The position numbers and the translations under genes are program-made. 64,000 nt of DNA from Brachynemurus nebulosus (Eukaryota > Arthropoda > Insecta > Neuroptera > Myrmeleontidae), in contig JAPWDM010000008.1 in assembly GCA_035578155.1 (NCBI GenBank), positions 7,433,847-7,497,846 on the forward strand, written 5' to 3'. The notes below the pieces were generated by a model. The model ran no database searches. It was not told where the DNA came from and saw nothing but the letters and a program-made list of their open reading frames with translations. Shown in pieces: positions 53,001-63,590 of the stretch. Numbering within the stretch: the first letter of the stretch is position 1; every line of letters starts with the position of its first letter.

Positions 53001-54427
53001 AAATTGTGATGTTTAAATAATGATAATGTAAAATGAAAAATCATTTTTTTATTTTTCTGAAATAAAGGCACAAATTGTACTCATAATATATTTTTGTGAT
53101 TTTTTGACATCAGCTTAAACTATTTTTGAAATAAATGAAAAATATGCATACTCCCTATTGCTGTCTTTTATTATCAATTTTCATTAAAATTTGTTTTTAT
53201 TGTTTTTCTTTGATACTGTCAAATACCCCATCCATTATTAGTTTATAATTACAAGTATAGTTGAAAAAATATTCCCAGACACTTTTGTAGGTTTCCTTCT
53301 TTCTTGTCCTTGTCATACACTCTTCAACACTACACTAGTGTCCTTAATCAGTGGTTTTTATTTAGTTTTTTAAATATTTGACATAATCATATTTCATCTT
53401 AACAAAGTTAAAAAAATGATGCAATACTGTAAAGAAAAGTGAAATATGTTATTTTCAATTAGAATAAACTATTTTCGTTTGATTTTAACGGATTTGAAAA
53501 TTCTAAGCAGTACATATTGACATCCACTGGTTTTTGTTTTTAAAATTATATTTTTAATAGTATTAAATATTTTGCAATGAATCCAGTCATTCAGTTATTT
53601 TATGTATATGCTTACAGTTAAGTTATAATATACCGTGAATGTCATGTAAATCATGAATGTCATTTGTTTTCGGTTGCTTTAAGAAATATTCTTCTCCAAT
53701 CAAATTATTATTGAATAAACAGAATTTACATAAAAATATAAAATAGTGTTATTATTTATTATTATTTCGTAACCTAATGTTCAATTAGTACCCTATGCAC
53801 TATTTATTTGTTTGACTGGAATTAGAAAAAGACAACCATACGTTGACAAAGAAACTATCCAAAATGTCTGGGAATATTTTTTCGACTATAATAACTAAAA
53901 ATTAAAAAAATTTAGTTGCAACTACAATTAACTTTTTAACTGCGAATAATTTAGTTAGGAATAAATTAAGTTCTGCTCCCGTACCAGTAGGAAAGTGAAT
54001 GTATTAGCAGGAAAATGTAGGAAATCGTTCCTGTACACCAAAAAGTCAGGTAGGGGTTCACTTCCCCTCCAGTAGGAAAATGTAGAAATTAGCAGTGACT
54101 TCAGAGTTCCTACTTTTTCCTTCCACCTCTAAAATTTAAATTTTTAAATTTATTAATCATGTTAATGAAAATTACCATAATATTGATTACCATTAACCGA
54201 TGTAACCGTTTAGACAAATGTCAAAAAGCTGTCAAATTTGTTTTAATGCAGTAAGGGCAGTAAACTGAAGGAAGTCGTTTCTTTACTTTCATGTTTTATC
54301 CCCACCACATAAAGTAGGAATTTGAAGAATTTATCAGGCAAATAAAAGTACGGGAACAGACCTTTAATTGACTAAAAATATTAATCGACTAATTAGTTAA
54401 CCAAAAAATTTAGTTGACTGATGCCAA
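50098..54427. mobile_element. Large (4.3-kb) TIR element without recognisable genes
   Basis: Left tip TGTTGGCCAGATGTTAGTT, right tip AACTAA..GACTGATGCCAACACTG inverted; TAGTTATAACTAATAAATAA-like motifs lie next to the left tip and TTTAGTTAACTAA-like motifs next to the right. The homologous tract in front of gene 5 (35115-35160: GATGTTACCGC ... CAGTAACCAGTAATCGC) continues across without it. No frame above about 60 codons resembles a transposase. It may contain further nested repeats I cannot delimit (for example about 51620-52420). Confidence 0.5.
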
Positions 54428-54634
54428 CACTGCTGACCAGTAGCTAGTAATCACAACATTATCATGTAAACAATGCGATAATCATTATAAAACTATCGTG
54501 ACAGAGACGGCAACCATCACACTTAATAACATCATGTAAACAAGGTTCAACTGGCCACCGTCCTCACGCTGACTTCAAACGTTCCAACAGAATCCGTTCT
54601 ACACTGTTAATGGTTGGTTGCGATTTGAAATTAA
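54428..54634 (-). other. 3' flank of gene 7
   Basis: Shares ACATCATGTAAACAAG, CAACTGGCCACCGTCC and CACGCTGACTTCAA with the 3' flanks of genes 2 and 5; separated from gene 7 by the piggyBac-type insertion. Confidence 0.6.
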
Positions 54635-55471
54635 GGGGGGAGTTCAAATAAAAAAGCAACTTTTTTATTTTTTTTCAAATTAGGGAGGGTTTCAAATAGA
54701 AAATTTTGTTTTTGAACATTCATTACTCTTCCCTGTGGGGTGAGGGGGGCCTTTTTCACAAGTTTTTAAGCGTTTACAAGGAACGTCATATCTTAAAAAG
54801 TAATGAATATTTTTTAAATATTTTTTCATTATTTTATTCCTAAAGGACCTGTCCATAAAGCTGAGTATGGGTTTCAGGTAATTTTAAAAATTAACTAGAA
54901 AATTGTAATCCCAAACTTATAGAAATTTTAAAACCCAATTTTTTATTAAAAAAAAAAAGTTTAAAAATAGTTACAATTGTTCAAATGGAAAAAGCATACT
55001 CCACTTTATGCGCAATATGTTTATCAACAAAATTTTAAAAAAATTAAGTCTCTATCTTTTCTAGAACTTGAGATATGATTTTCCTTGTCGGAAAAAATAC
55101 AACTTTCGGGAAACGGTAAAAAATAAAAATAATAACAAAAGAAGCGGTTTACTCAATGTTTATTAAAACGTCTACAAAGGCATACAAATAAAAGAACATT
55201 ATCTCAGTGCATACTATAACTCATGTACACATCAAAAGTAAATATTACTGATCAAACCGCGAGGAGGGGGGAGGCGAGCGTTATCTGCAAAGGAGCAGCA
55301 ATTTGACTGTGCAGCGGCTCACAAATAAATATTTTTCTACTTGAAAAAAAATTTTTTTGGCCATGTTTTATATATCACCGTGTTTGTAAAGAACCACAGA
55401 ACAAAATAAAAACAAAAAACGAAATTCGAAAAAAATTAGTTTATTAGCCGTTTCTGGCGCGAACTCCTCCC
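54635..55471. mobile_element. TTAA-flanked (piggyBac-type) element 13 bp from the gene 7 stop
   Basis: Ends GGGGGGAGTTC and GAACTCCTCCC, with TTAA at 54631-54634 and 55472-55475. The paralogous gene 5 flank reads GAAATTAACCAAACGG without an insertion. 837 bp, no transposase. It lies in what should be the gene 7 3' UTR. Confidence 0.8.
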
Positions 55472-55484
55472 TTAACCCAACGGT

Positions 55485-56141
55485 TTAAGATATTTTTATG
55501 ACTTTAAAAATGTGGATTTTTTCATGTCTTTTTAATGTACTTAACTGACTAAATGCTTTAGAACATGTGTTACATTTATATGGTTTTTCGCCACTGTGTA
55601 TTCTTTCATGTTTTGTTAAATGACCTGACTGGTTAAATGTTTTAGAACATATGTTACATTTATATGGCTTTTCGCCACTGTGAATTCTTTCGTGTGTTCT
55701 TAGATCACCTGACTGGTTAAATGTTTTAGAACATATATTACATTCATAGGGTTTTTCACCACTGTGGATTCTTTCATGTACTTTTAACTGACTTGAAGTA
55801 GTAAACGTTTTAGTACATATGCTACATTTATATGGTTTTTCACCACTGTGAATTCTTTTATGTATTTTTAATTCATTTAACGTAGTAAATGTTTTAGCAC
55901 ATATTTTACATTCAAATGGTTTTTCACCACTGTGAATTCTTTTGTGAGTTTTTAAATAACTTGAAGTAGTAAATGTTTTATTGCATGTATCACACTGATA
56001 TAGTTTTTTGCCAACACTTGTTGGCAAATCTGTCGAATGTTTTGTTAAATCTGTCGAATGATCTTCATCTATTTCATCTTGTTCAATTTTGATTTCCGTA
56101 TGTAAACTGTTTAAATCTATCGAAGTAGATTCACTCCACTC
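55485..56141 (-). CDS. C2H2 zinc-finger gene 7, exon Z (6 fingers)
   Basis: 218 codons from acceptor TTTCAG|GAGTGG (56141) to TAA 55485-55487. Opens E-W-S-E-S-T-S-I-D-L-N-S-L-H-T-E-I-K-I-E-Q-D-E, with a duplicated H-S-T-D-L segment. Six regular fingers follow (loops SYLKTH, NELKIH, SQLKVH, GDLRTH, GHLTKH, STLKRH) with SGEKP linkers, then a short tail IFKVIKIS. An upstream ATG at 56157 lies in the intron. It splices in phase 0 to exon A7 (62745-62969) across a 6.6-kb intron that now contains a Tigger transposon on the same strand. About 293 residues. Confidence 0.88.
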   Translation of the reverse strand, partial: EWSESTSIDLNSLHTEIKIEQDEIDEDHSTDLTKHSTDLPTSVGKKLYQCDTCNKTFTTSSYLKTHKRIHSGEKPFECKICAKTFTTLNELKIHKRIHSGEKPYKCSICTKTFTTSSQLKVHERIHSGEKPYECNICSKTFNQSGDLRTHERIHSGEKPYKCNICSKTFNQSGHLTKHERIHSGEKPYKCNTCSKAFSQLSTLKRHEKIHIFKVIKIS

Positions 56142-57078
56142 CTGAAATATTGCATGCAACGAAATATTTTGAATAAAACATTTACATCAAAGGTGAATGA
56201 AAAAATGGTAAATTTTGGCCCAATGGGCGTCAATGGAAATAGTGGTTGTATATATAAATTTTAATGAATATTATTTTCGGTTTCTGGGAACGTCAAAACA
56301 AATTTCTATCATAGTCCCGGGCTCAAGTTGCGTCATGACAGTAGCTGTACAGCTGAATCTATCATCCAGAAAATGCACGTGTGTACATAAACAAACGTTG
56401 AGTCAAATCAAACGCTACACTACACTCACTAGCTAGTGTTGAGCAGGGTGGAGGGGCTCATTTATACTTTTCTCAGCCCCGTACAGCGTGATACAGCGAC
56501 GTCTTATTGGGCAGAACCAGTTAAATAAATATTAATATAGAATTAGGAAAAAATTTGTAAGATTTTGTGACAAGCACTCAGTCAAGATTAAGGTAAATGC
56601 ACCAAAACCTGACACTTTAACAAAAGTATTTTCATTAAAAATGTGAAATTACTGTTTAAAAATTATTTCTGGGTATTTGAAGGTATATTTAGTTTAACAC
56701 ATTTGTAATAAAACAGTATTTCTCTTTTGAATAATTTTTTAAGACCAAAAAAATATTTTTTTAAATTATTTAACTATACCCTGAAATGCACCTAAAGCTG
56801 ACACTGAAATTTGGCGATGAACCTAGAGGTGACACTTTAGGCCCCTAAACCTGACACACTAGTAAAAGTATATTTAAGTCGCTTACTTACCTGTTTAATT
56901 ATATTATTTGTAGGCTATTTATTGCCTTGTATCATATGATTATTCAAACATAAAAATACTACATCTCTCAAATCAAAATAACTTTATTCAATTAATTTAT
57001 AAGGAATTAATAAATAATGAATAAACAATTAATAAATAAGGAACGAAACTTTGATAAAAAAAACTTTTCTAACACATT

Positions 57079-59283
57079 TTACGCTTGCCTATACTTCATT
57101 ATAGATGGTACACTGCAAACACCACGTGAGTTTGTGACTGATGGGGGAGTTATCCGCTCCAAAACCTGGCCTTCAACATACCAGATTTTGTCTTCCGTTT
57201 CAGGCCATCGCCATCCATTGGGCCCACTCATTGTCATAACCGATACAAGATATTCATGGCCAGTGTCATCGTCGTTTTGACGTTTGTCCTTTATCTGCCC
57301 TGGAAAATATTCCCCCTCATAGAAGACAATTACAAACTCGTTGATGTTGTAAGTTTTCTCCCCCAAATCTGAAAAACTTTCCATGTCACAATCTTGATCA
57401 GAATTCAGGCACTCTGGTTCATTTACATCTTCTGATGTGTCTGACTCACTATCGAAGTTCAGCCTCCTTTTGGTACCTTTCTTCATTCCTTTCTTCAATT
57501 CTTTCTTTCTAATCGCCATTAATTCCTCTTTTTCCTTTTTCTTCGCTTCTCTTATTTGTTTTCTTTCATTTTTCTCCTTTTCTTTCTGTTCTTTTTTCAA
57601 CTTTTTTCTTTCAGAATATTCCTGCCACAATTTCGAAGACACAACAGACGGAATTTTTTCCCTTTTCCTTTTGACTTTATTTTCATCTTCACATGGGAAA
57701 AACAGTGATTTTTTAAATGGAGTTGGTATGCTGGGTGATGATTTCAGAGAGTTCTTTATTGGTGTAGGCAAAACAGGTGTTTCAGTTGCCCCCTTGTTTG
57801 GTGTGACGTTTGAAGGAGCAGAGACTGGTTCAGTCATTTTTGATGAGCTAGCTTGAACTGCGCTGCTAATTATCATGGGTTGTAGAGGCATTTCTTCAAG
57901 AGACATTACTTCACAAGATGGCCTTGGGTCAGTTGTCACTTTTTTCGTTTGAGCTGGGTTAGTTACCTTGTTTAAATTTAGCAAGTCTGAGTACATGTTT
58001 TTCCACACAATAAACAGAGATTTGTCACTTTCTTGACCTTCCCATGTGTCTCCTTGAGATGCTTTCAACAACTTAACTTTTTCAGACCCGATGTATGTTT
58101 CCAGGCATTGAATTGTTCTTCTTAAACTGTAAGATGTGTTTGGCGTTTCAGTGATAGGGGTTTTGGTCCCACTGTTTTCTTTATTTTCAAAGAATGAATT
58201 GACTGCTGTGGGATCCCATGGATATAGGCCACATTTTCTGAATCCATTTGCCAAAATTTGAGGTGTAATCCTTTCATTTAATGCTGTTTGAAGTACTGGA
58301 CTGAACTCATGTTTCTTTAATTCGGGTTTGAAATGCTCAATTTTATATTGATTGACATGCTCTCGCCAACCTTTTTTTAGCGTTCTAAAGACAGCTACAT
58401 CCATCGGTTGTAAAATATGGGTAGCATTTGGGTAAAGTGCAACCAATATGATGCCATTCTTTGCACAAAATACACTCAACGCATATGACAAATGTGATAT
58501 ATGACCATCAACAAACAAAATAATGGGCAAACCAACATGTTCTTTCACCCATGGATGGAATACATTGGCTATGTAGCAATAAAATACATCGTAAGTGCTC
58601 CACCCACTGTCAGAAATGCCTAGTCCCCAATCCTTTGGAATGCTGTTTGCTACTTCAGCTGGCACTCTTCTGTAATCAAAAATTACCATTGGTGGGCATA
58701 GGTCTCCAGCAGCATTTCCCCCAACGAGTACACTCACACATTCTTTTTCATTAGCCCCAGATTTTGTATACACATTTTTTTCGCCTTTACCTGCCAAAAC
58801 CAAATTTTCCTTTGGATTAAGAAAAAATGCAGATTCATCTAAATTGAACAATTTTTCAGGTTTCTTCAACAACTCTTCATTTTGATTTGCTTTCAAGTAA
58901 TCAAATACTTCTGAAAACCAATCATGCAAGTTTTGCTGTGTAACTGCCGCCCGACTGGTGGTAAGATTTTGTGCAGCTCGTAAACTTACGTTGGGATGGC
59001 GTCTCATGAAACCCTCAAACCACTTTCTACTTGGTGTTTCGTTTTTGAACTTAACATTGAGTTCTTTAGCCAACTGGCCAACACTGTATAAAAAATTTCC
59101 TTTAGTTATGGGAAATCCTTTTTTTGCCAAATCGAGAACCCATTCCACCAGTAATTTTTCTTCTTCTGGCGTGAAAAATGTCCTCGCCTCAATTGGTTTG
59201 TTGAGTTCATATTTTCCAGTAACATGGTAATGTAGTGTTGTCTTTGGGACTCCAAATTGTTTAGCTGCAGTTTTTGTTGGCAT
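57079..59283 (-). CDS. pogo/Tigger (CENP-B-like) transposase
   Basis: 734 codons. Residues 1-25 (K-T-A-A-K-Q-F-G-V-P-K-T-T-L-H-Y-H) are the second half of a psq-type helix-turn-helix; the first half is in another frame at 59261-59359. About 35-105 form a CENP-B-type second DNA-binding domain (TPEEEKLLVEWVLDLAKKGF ... PSRKWFEGFMRRHP). The DDE catalytic core has NLDES (Asp149), ILFVDGHISH (Asp259) and ILQPMDVAVF (Asp295), with 35 residues between the last two. After about 365 comes a low-complexity region, then a Lys/Glu-rich basic stretch (roughly 540-610), an acidic patch (SESDTSED) and a separate C-terminal domain from about 642 (FVIVFYEGEYFPGQI ... WRWPETEDKIWY). It would cut and paste its own element at TA sites; the split helix-turn-helix probably impairs it. 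Confidence 0.9.
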   Translation of the reverse strand: MPTKTAAKQFGVPKTTLHYHVTGKYELNKPIEARTFFTPEEEKLLVEWVLDLAKKGFPITKGNFLYSVGQLAKELNVKFKNETPSRKWFEGFMRRHPNVSLRAAQNLTTSRAAVTQQNLHDWFSEVFDYLKANQNEELLKKPEKLFNLDESAFFLNPKENLVLAGKGEKNVYTKSGANEKECVSVLVGGNAAGDLCPPMVIFDYRRVPAEVANSIPKDWGLGISDSGWSTYDVFYCYIANVFHPWVKEHVGLPIILFVDGHISHLSYALSVFCAKNGIILVALYPNATHILQPMDVAVFRTLKKGWREHVNQYKIEHFKPELKKHEFSPVLQTALNERITPQILANGFRKCGLYPWDPTAVNSFFENKENSGTKTPITETPNTSYSLRRTIQCLETYIGSEKVKLLKASQGDTWEGQESDKSLFIVWKNMYSDLLNLNKVTNPAQTKKVTTDPRPSCEVMSLEEMPLQPMIISSAVQASSSKMTEPVSAPSNVTPNKGATETPVLPTPIKNSLKSSPSIPTPFKKSLFFPCEDENKVKRKREKIPSVVSSKLWQEYSERKKLKKEQKEKEKNERKQIREAKKKEKEELMAIRKKELKKGMKKGTKRRLNFDSESDTSEDVNEPECLNSDQDCDMESFSDLGEKTYNINEFVIVFYEGEYFPGQIKDKRQNDDDTGHEYLVSVMTMSGPNGWRWPETEDKIWYVEGQVLERITPPSVTNSRGVCSVPSIMKYRQA

Positions 59284-59359
59284 TCCTTCTCACAGCATCT
59301 ACAGCCTGTTCCATAGCGCCTGCATCATACTTCATTATTTTCTTTTCTGCGGCAGCCAT
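59261..59359 (-). pseudogene. Transposase N-terminus, frameshifted
   Basis: ATG at 59359, then M-A-A-A-E-K-K-I-M-K-Y-D-A-G-A-M-E-Q-A-V-D-A-V-R-R, the usual first helix region of Tigger/Jerky-type transposases, before the frame leaves the main reading frame at AGA-AGG-A|ATG and stops at 59261. One extra or two missing bases at about 59283-59285 explain it. A tiny intron is a less likely alternative. Confidence 0.72.
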
Positions 59360-60838
59360 AGTTACTTAGGTGCACAGTCCTTTTTCTTCAGGCTACCGGT
59401 ATAAAAGATTTTTAAGCTATTAGTTTATAAGAATAGACAAGAATAATAGTTAATTTTTTCATGTTACAAAGATGAATTTGGTTTACTAATCTACTTCACA
59501 AATTAAGACGCCATATTTTTATTTGAAAATATTGCCGACATTCTCTGAGTACTTGTAACAGGCTATAATATTTAACTTTTGATATTTGAAATTTCCACAT
59601 CACAAAATAATGCATGATGATAAGTTTGATACTTTAACCACAATCAATCTTTTTAACTTTAATAAATTTTGTAGTCTGCAAATTTTATTTGCCTCAACAG
59701 GCTACACATGGGTGGGTATTCACAGAGGACACTAAAATAATGTATTTTAAGAGTAGCCTGGAATCTAGAAAGTTCTTATAATATATTCATCTAACCTAAC
59801 CATAAATACTAAAATTAATGTAAAATGTCAGGCTTAGGAACACCATAATATGTCTCGAGTTCCTTAAGCTGACACTATGTGTCAGGTTAAGGGGAGAAGC
59901 CACAGATTTGTATCCTAAACCTGACACCCCTATCAAAGCCTAGATTTTGAGGTTAGGAATCTAAATGATATTATGACAAGTTATTCAAAAGCCTATATTA
60001 ATAGATAAAACTAAATTTTTTTCCATTAGTCCTTCAAAATTTTATCCAGACCTTATAAAAAATACACTTACCTCTTAATTATTTTATTAAACAGACAATG
60101 AAGATGAACCACGTCTTAACATTTATCACAAAATTTTCCCTCCAAAAAGACAGAAAAACTGGCTGTCAGTTTACCACCTGAAAAAAATCCACTACATAAC
60201 CTGTAGAAGCAGTAGTGCCAACCTGTGGCATCCAAATTATTATAATTCCTTATTTATAATTAATTAAAAATTAAGTGTCAGCTTTAGGTACAGTGTCAGG
60301 ATTAGGTGCATCTACCTTACTTAACGGATTTTAATAAATGAGGTGTCTATCAATAGAGGATCACCCCAGGCGTGACATAACGGAGCGCGAATTTTGAAAT
60401 TTTGTTTCATTTTTAAATTACAGGCACAGTTTAAATAATAGTTTGTTTCACAAACAGTTACGAAACGACATGACGTAAGAGTGTCATTTGGAATTCAAAA
60501 ATTCCAAAGGGTTATGCATGTTATGTACCTAAATAATGCATAACATTATGCATACTAATACAGTGAAAATATCATCACTAAAGTAAATTTAATTTAGAAA
60601 AATAAATTTGCAGGTCAAATTATTTTGTGAAAATTATGTAAATTATTTAATTTTGTCTAAGTTCCACTGACTTTTTTAAAATTTTTAACAACAATGGCAG
60701 TGGAATTTTAACTGTCATTAATTTTTTTTTTATTTAAAGTTTGTCGTCAGTTATTTTTGATATTTCCTTGTAATTTTAGTGTATTTTGTGATCTGTAAGA
60801 TATTTCCAATATGTATTTAATTATTATGGTGGCTTAAA

Positions 60839-61140
60839 ATGTCTGGTGATAACTCTTGTGCTGCTAAATTTTGTTTAAATCATTCAAAACAAAATTTCAA
60901 TTTATGTTTTTTTCTGAGTGCCGTTTGATGCAAATTTGTAAGTATTATTATAATTTGAATGCTTATATAAAAATACGTTAAATAATAAATAATTATTAAT
61001 ATTTTATAATAATTCAGTTAATATTTTCGATTTCAACAGTGGTTGGTGCTAATAGATCGTGACGACCTAAATTCTCGTGTTGAATATACTGTCATCAATT
61101 TCGCGTTTGCTTAATTCATTTTGAAGAAAGTTGCTTTTAG
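60839..61140 (+). pseudogene. THAP-domain relic
   Basis: Exon-like part 1 starts M-S-G-D-N-S-C-A-A-K-F-C-L-N-H (60839), with the C-x4-C pair of a THAP C2CH finger. A frame change is needed to read V-P-F-D-A-N before a GTAAGT donor at 60938. After an acceptor TTTCAACAG at 61039 come W-L-V-L-I-D-R-D-D-L-N-S-R-V and, in another frame, V-C-L-I-H-F-E-E-S-C-F, the conserved C-x2-H-F ... C-F end of THAP domains. The intron lies inside the domain, as in several THAP genes. At least two frame breaks make it a pseudogene. THAP domains occur in P-element-type transposases and host regulators; which is unclear. Confidence 0.62.
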
Positions 61141-62744
61141 TTGTTCATATAATTTAACATGACCATTATCAACCCTCAATCTCACATGTGCAAACACATA
61201 CAATTACATAAGTAAAAAAGGACAAACATAATTGTTTGTACTTATATCAAAAAGGGATAGAAAGTGCGTTTCGCTACTGCCTATGGTAATAATCTTTTAT
61301 TTATACTGTGTTACAAGTCTTCAAAGTTTAACATTTTTTAAAATTGTTCATTTCTATAGTTACGAATAAAAAACCACTGAATATCTGACTTAAAAGTAAC
61401 GTGAGAAGTAAAATTATCGCCTAAGACCCTAGGGCCCCCAAAAGAACCCAAATTAAACAACTAGACAGATCTCGACACAATGTTATAAAAACTGGATGTG
61501 CTATTAAAATATCAGTGATACCATAAATACTTACTTTTAGAGTCGTTGAGCGAGCGAAGCGAAGCACTCACTATAAGCAGACACTATTGGGATTTCGAAA
61601 AAGATGGTCCGGTTTCGTCCGGTTCCCCAAGAAAGGCTCAAAATCAAAGTACTACTAAAACTATCGTTACGGGTATCTGTAGGAAGGTCTCAAAGCGTGA
61701 AAATTCGCTATTCTATTGAAATATAAATATGATTACTTTAGAGTAGGAATGTCGTTCAGGATGCTAGTTTTATACTAATGCGATGAATTCACAGCAAAAA
61801 CTGCTTTTATGCGGTTTTTCTAATTTTTTTTTTTTTTGAAATGCGATTAAGTTACTTATCGATTGTTTTTAAGCCTTTAATCAGTACATTGCATAAGTTA
61901 CTGCATCATTTAAGTTTCTTTACGTATGAATTTATTCCAATTTTTATAATATTATAAAATTCTTGTTTAGAAAAACAACATCTAAGAAAATCGTGAGTGT
62001 TTGAGCGTTTTGAGTTACGTATTTTCTATCAAACTTTTTTGACACCGTTACAAACCAGAGGGCTTGCATTCACGTCAGGCTAACGCCAGCATTTTTTCTC
62101 GCTGGAAAGCTCCCTTTATATGAAACTGTTAACGTCCTACGTCGTGGCGTGTGTTAATAAGGTTTCACTTGACGTCTAATGACATCGATGACCGTTAAGG
62201 TGTTAACATTTTAAGAATTATTGGCGTTTTTCGTGTTTGGAGATATAACCATTCTGTTAAAGATTATTGCTAATATACTCTCTCTCTCTCTCTAACGTAA
62301 CGTACCCAGAACACTGAGCATTGAATATTGAATTGAACATATTAACATGTTTCCTAGACATACCACAGGCATTAAATTGTGAAACACGACTCCATTTTAC
62401 TAAACCCAACTTGTAATCACGGAGCCTTATTCATAAATATTATAAACATTAATAAACCTTGGATAAATCATTAAATTAATAGTTTGACCGCCATTAAAGT
62501 AATCACATCAATCAATTTTTTTGCTTCAATTTCTTAATGTATTTGTAATACACAGCATTCTCTCTAGACAATTCTCTCCTCAATGACCCAGAACGTATTT
62601 GGAATTAAATTTTTTTTTTAAAAATTCCACACATCAAAAACTATTACAACCACTGTTTCTCTTGCTACTCATTGGAAAAAAATTGATCATTCTTTTACAT
62701 TTTACTTCATAATTAAAAATTTATAATTTAAAACCAGTAATTAC

Positions 62745-62969
62745 CAATTTTATACTTGGCCCTTGTAAGTCTGTAAGGTTCTTTTCATCGGTCAAACTAT
62801 TATTTTCTTGCAACAATTTAGCTGGTTCAAAGATTTTATTTTGAATTGATAACACTAAATTGGCCTCATTCACTTCATCTTGTTCCATTTTAATTTCCAA
62901 TTTGCGATCAATTTCACGGACCGGCTCATTCACTTCATCCTTTTCCACTTTCATTTCGAATTTCTCCAT
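62745..62969 (-). CDS. Zinc-finger gene 7, exon A (two K-x-E repeats)
   Basis: 75 codons from ATG at 62969 to the phase-0 donor ATTG|GTAATT at 62745. It is exactly 20 codons, one repeat, shorter than gene 1. Repeats are MKVEKDEVNE and IKMEQDEVNE, then E-A-N-L-V-L-S and the conserved F-E-P-A-K-L-L-Q-E ... L-T-D-L-Q-G end. The donor carries GTAATTACTG, as in gene 6. Confidence 0.85.
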
Positions 62970-63138
62970 TTTAATCTTTTTGTGTTAATTATTATACACA
63001 TTCACTATATTTAACTAAAAAAGAAACTTTATAAGGGGTGACATTTCTCTACTTTGACGTTTGTGAACGAGGTAAAGCAAAGTCAGTGTTATCAACTGCA
63101 GTTTACTAAAAATACGAAACAAAGAGAGCGTTCCATTT
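62970..63138 (-). promoter_or_regulatory. Conserved 5' flank of gene 7 (putative promoter/5' leader)
   Basis: Same order of boxes as in genes 1, 2, 3 and 5: TATACACATTCACTATATTT, TCTCTACTTTGACGTTTG, CAACTGCAGTTTACTAAAAA and GAGAGCGTTCCATTTAC (plus-strand spelling). Confidence 0.45.
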
Positions 63139-63590
63139 ACAAAACTAAAATCGACACTGACAGTGCATACGGAAAAAGTAATGCCAACCAAATTTTAGTA
63201 ATTTTTGTCCTTTTTTGATAAAAACTAATTTTTTTTAAAATTTTATTACAATATTAAGGTTAGAAAAGGTTACTGATGTATTTTTCTTTTTTATGACGTT
63301 TATTAACGTTGTGTTTCAGGCCATAAACTTACATTACTACGGTGTAAACACAACGTTGATAGACGTCATGCGTATCATGTGCCACAGCAACGTTACAAAA
63401 AGGATCCCAGTTACTATTGACCCCAGTATTATGGTCGCAAGCTCAAAAGACCTCCAGAAACTGAGGCACAGATGAGACAGATCAAGCCTACATACAAAAA
63501 AGTGTGATCCGAAAGTTGCAGTAAGTAGCAATTTATACTGCTTACTGATTAGTCGTCCATCGGCTCTTGAAGCGTACACATTCATTGTTA
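63139..63590 (-). repeat. Upstream block of gene 7 shared with genes 5 and 1
   Basis: 63139-63425 matches 39431-39745 (gene 5). 63471-63550 (GACAGATCAAGCCTACAT ... TCCGAAAGTTGCAGTAAG) matches 3258-3330 (gene 1). The short open frames here are not conserved in phase and are not genes. Confidence 0.65.

Larger units (their letters stand above)
56591..60317 (-). mobile_element. pogo/Tigger-type transposon, 3.7 kb, near-complete
   Basis: Ends AGGTAAATGCACC and, inverted, AGGTAGATGCACC, both continuing into CCTGACACT, flanked by TA at 56589-56590 and 60318-60319. CTGACAC motifs recur in both subterminal regions (about 56798, 56828, 56853; 59870, 59881, 59923, 60274). The interior encodes one large transposase frame (59283 to 57079) and, upstream, a short N-terminal frame (59359 to 59261) offset by a frameshift. 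It is the only element here with near-full coding capacity. Confidence 0.9.
56142..62744 (-). other. Intron 7 of zinc-finger gene 7 (6.6 kb)
   Basis: Acceptor-side arm about 56189-56243 (TTTGGCCCAATGGGCG ... AGTGGTTGTA); donor-side arm about 62627-62698, whose inverse contains CCAATGAGTAGCAAG and AGTGGTTGTA. Insertions are the Tigger element (56591-60317) and, beyond it, a THAP relic (60839-61140). 61770-62030 matches the gene 4 intron remnant. About 62279-62292 is a (CT)7 run. The tract 61150-61760 shows nothing recognisable. Confidence 0.68.

Noticed and set aside
57437..57856. 139-codon plus-strand frame
   Set aside because: Antisense shadow of the Lys/Glu-rich part of the Tigger transposase; the phenylalanine/serine-rich composition is what the reverse complement of a Lys/Glu/Arg-rich gene gives.
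63293..63585. Short frames on both strands near the right end
   Set aside because: They fall in the duplicated upstream block of genes 5 and 7, and the corresponding gene 5 region does not keep the frame open.
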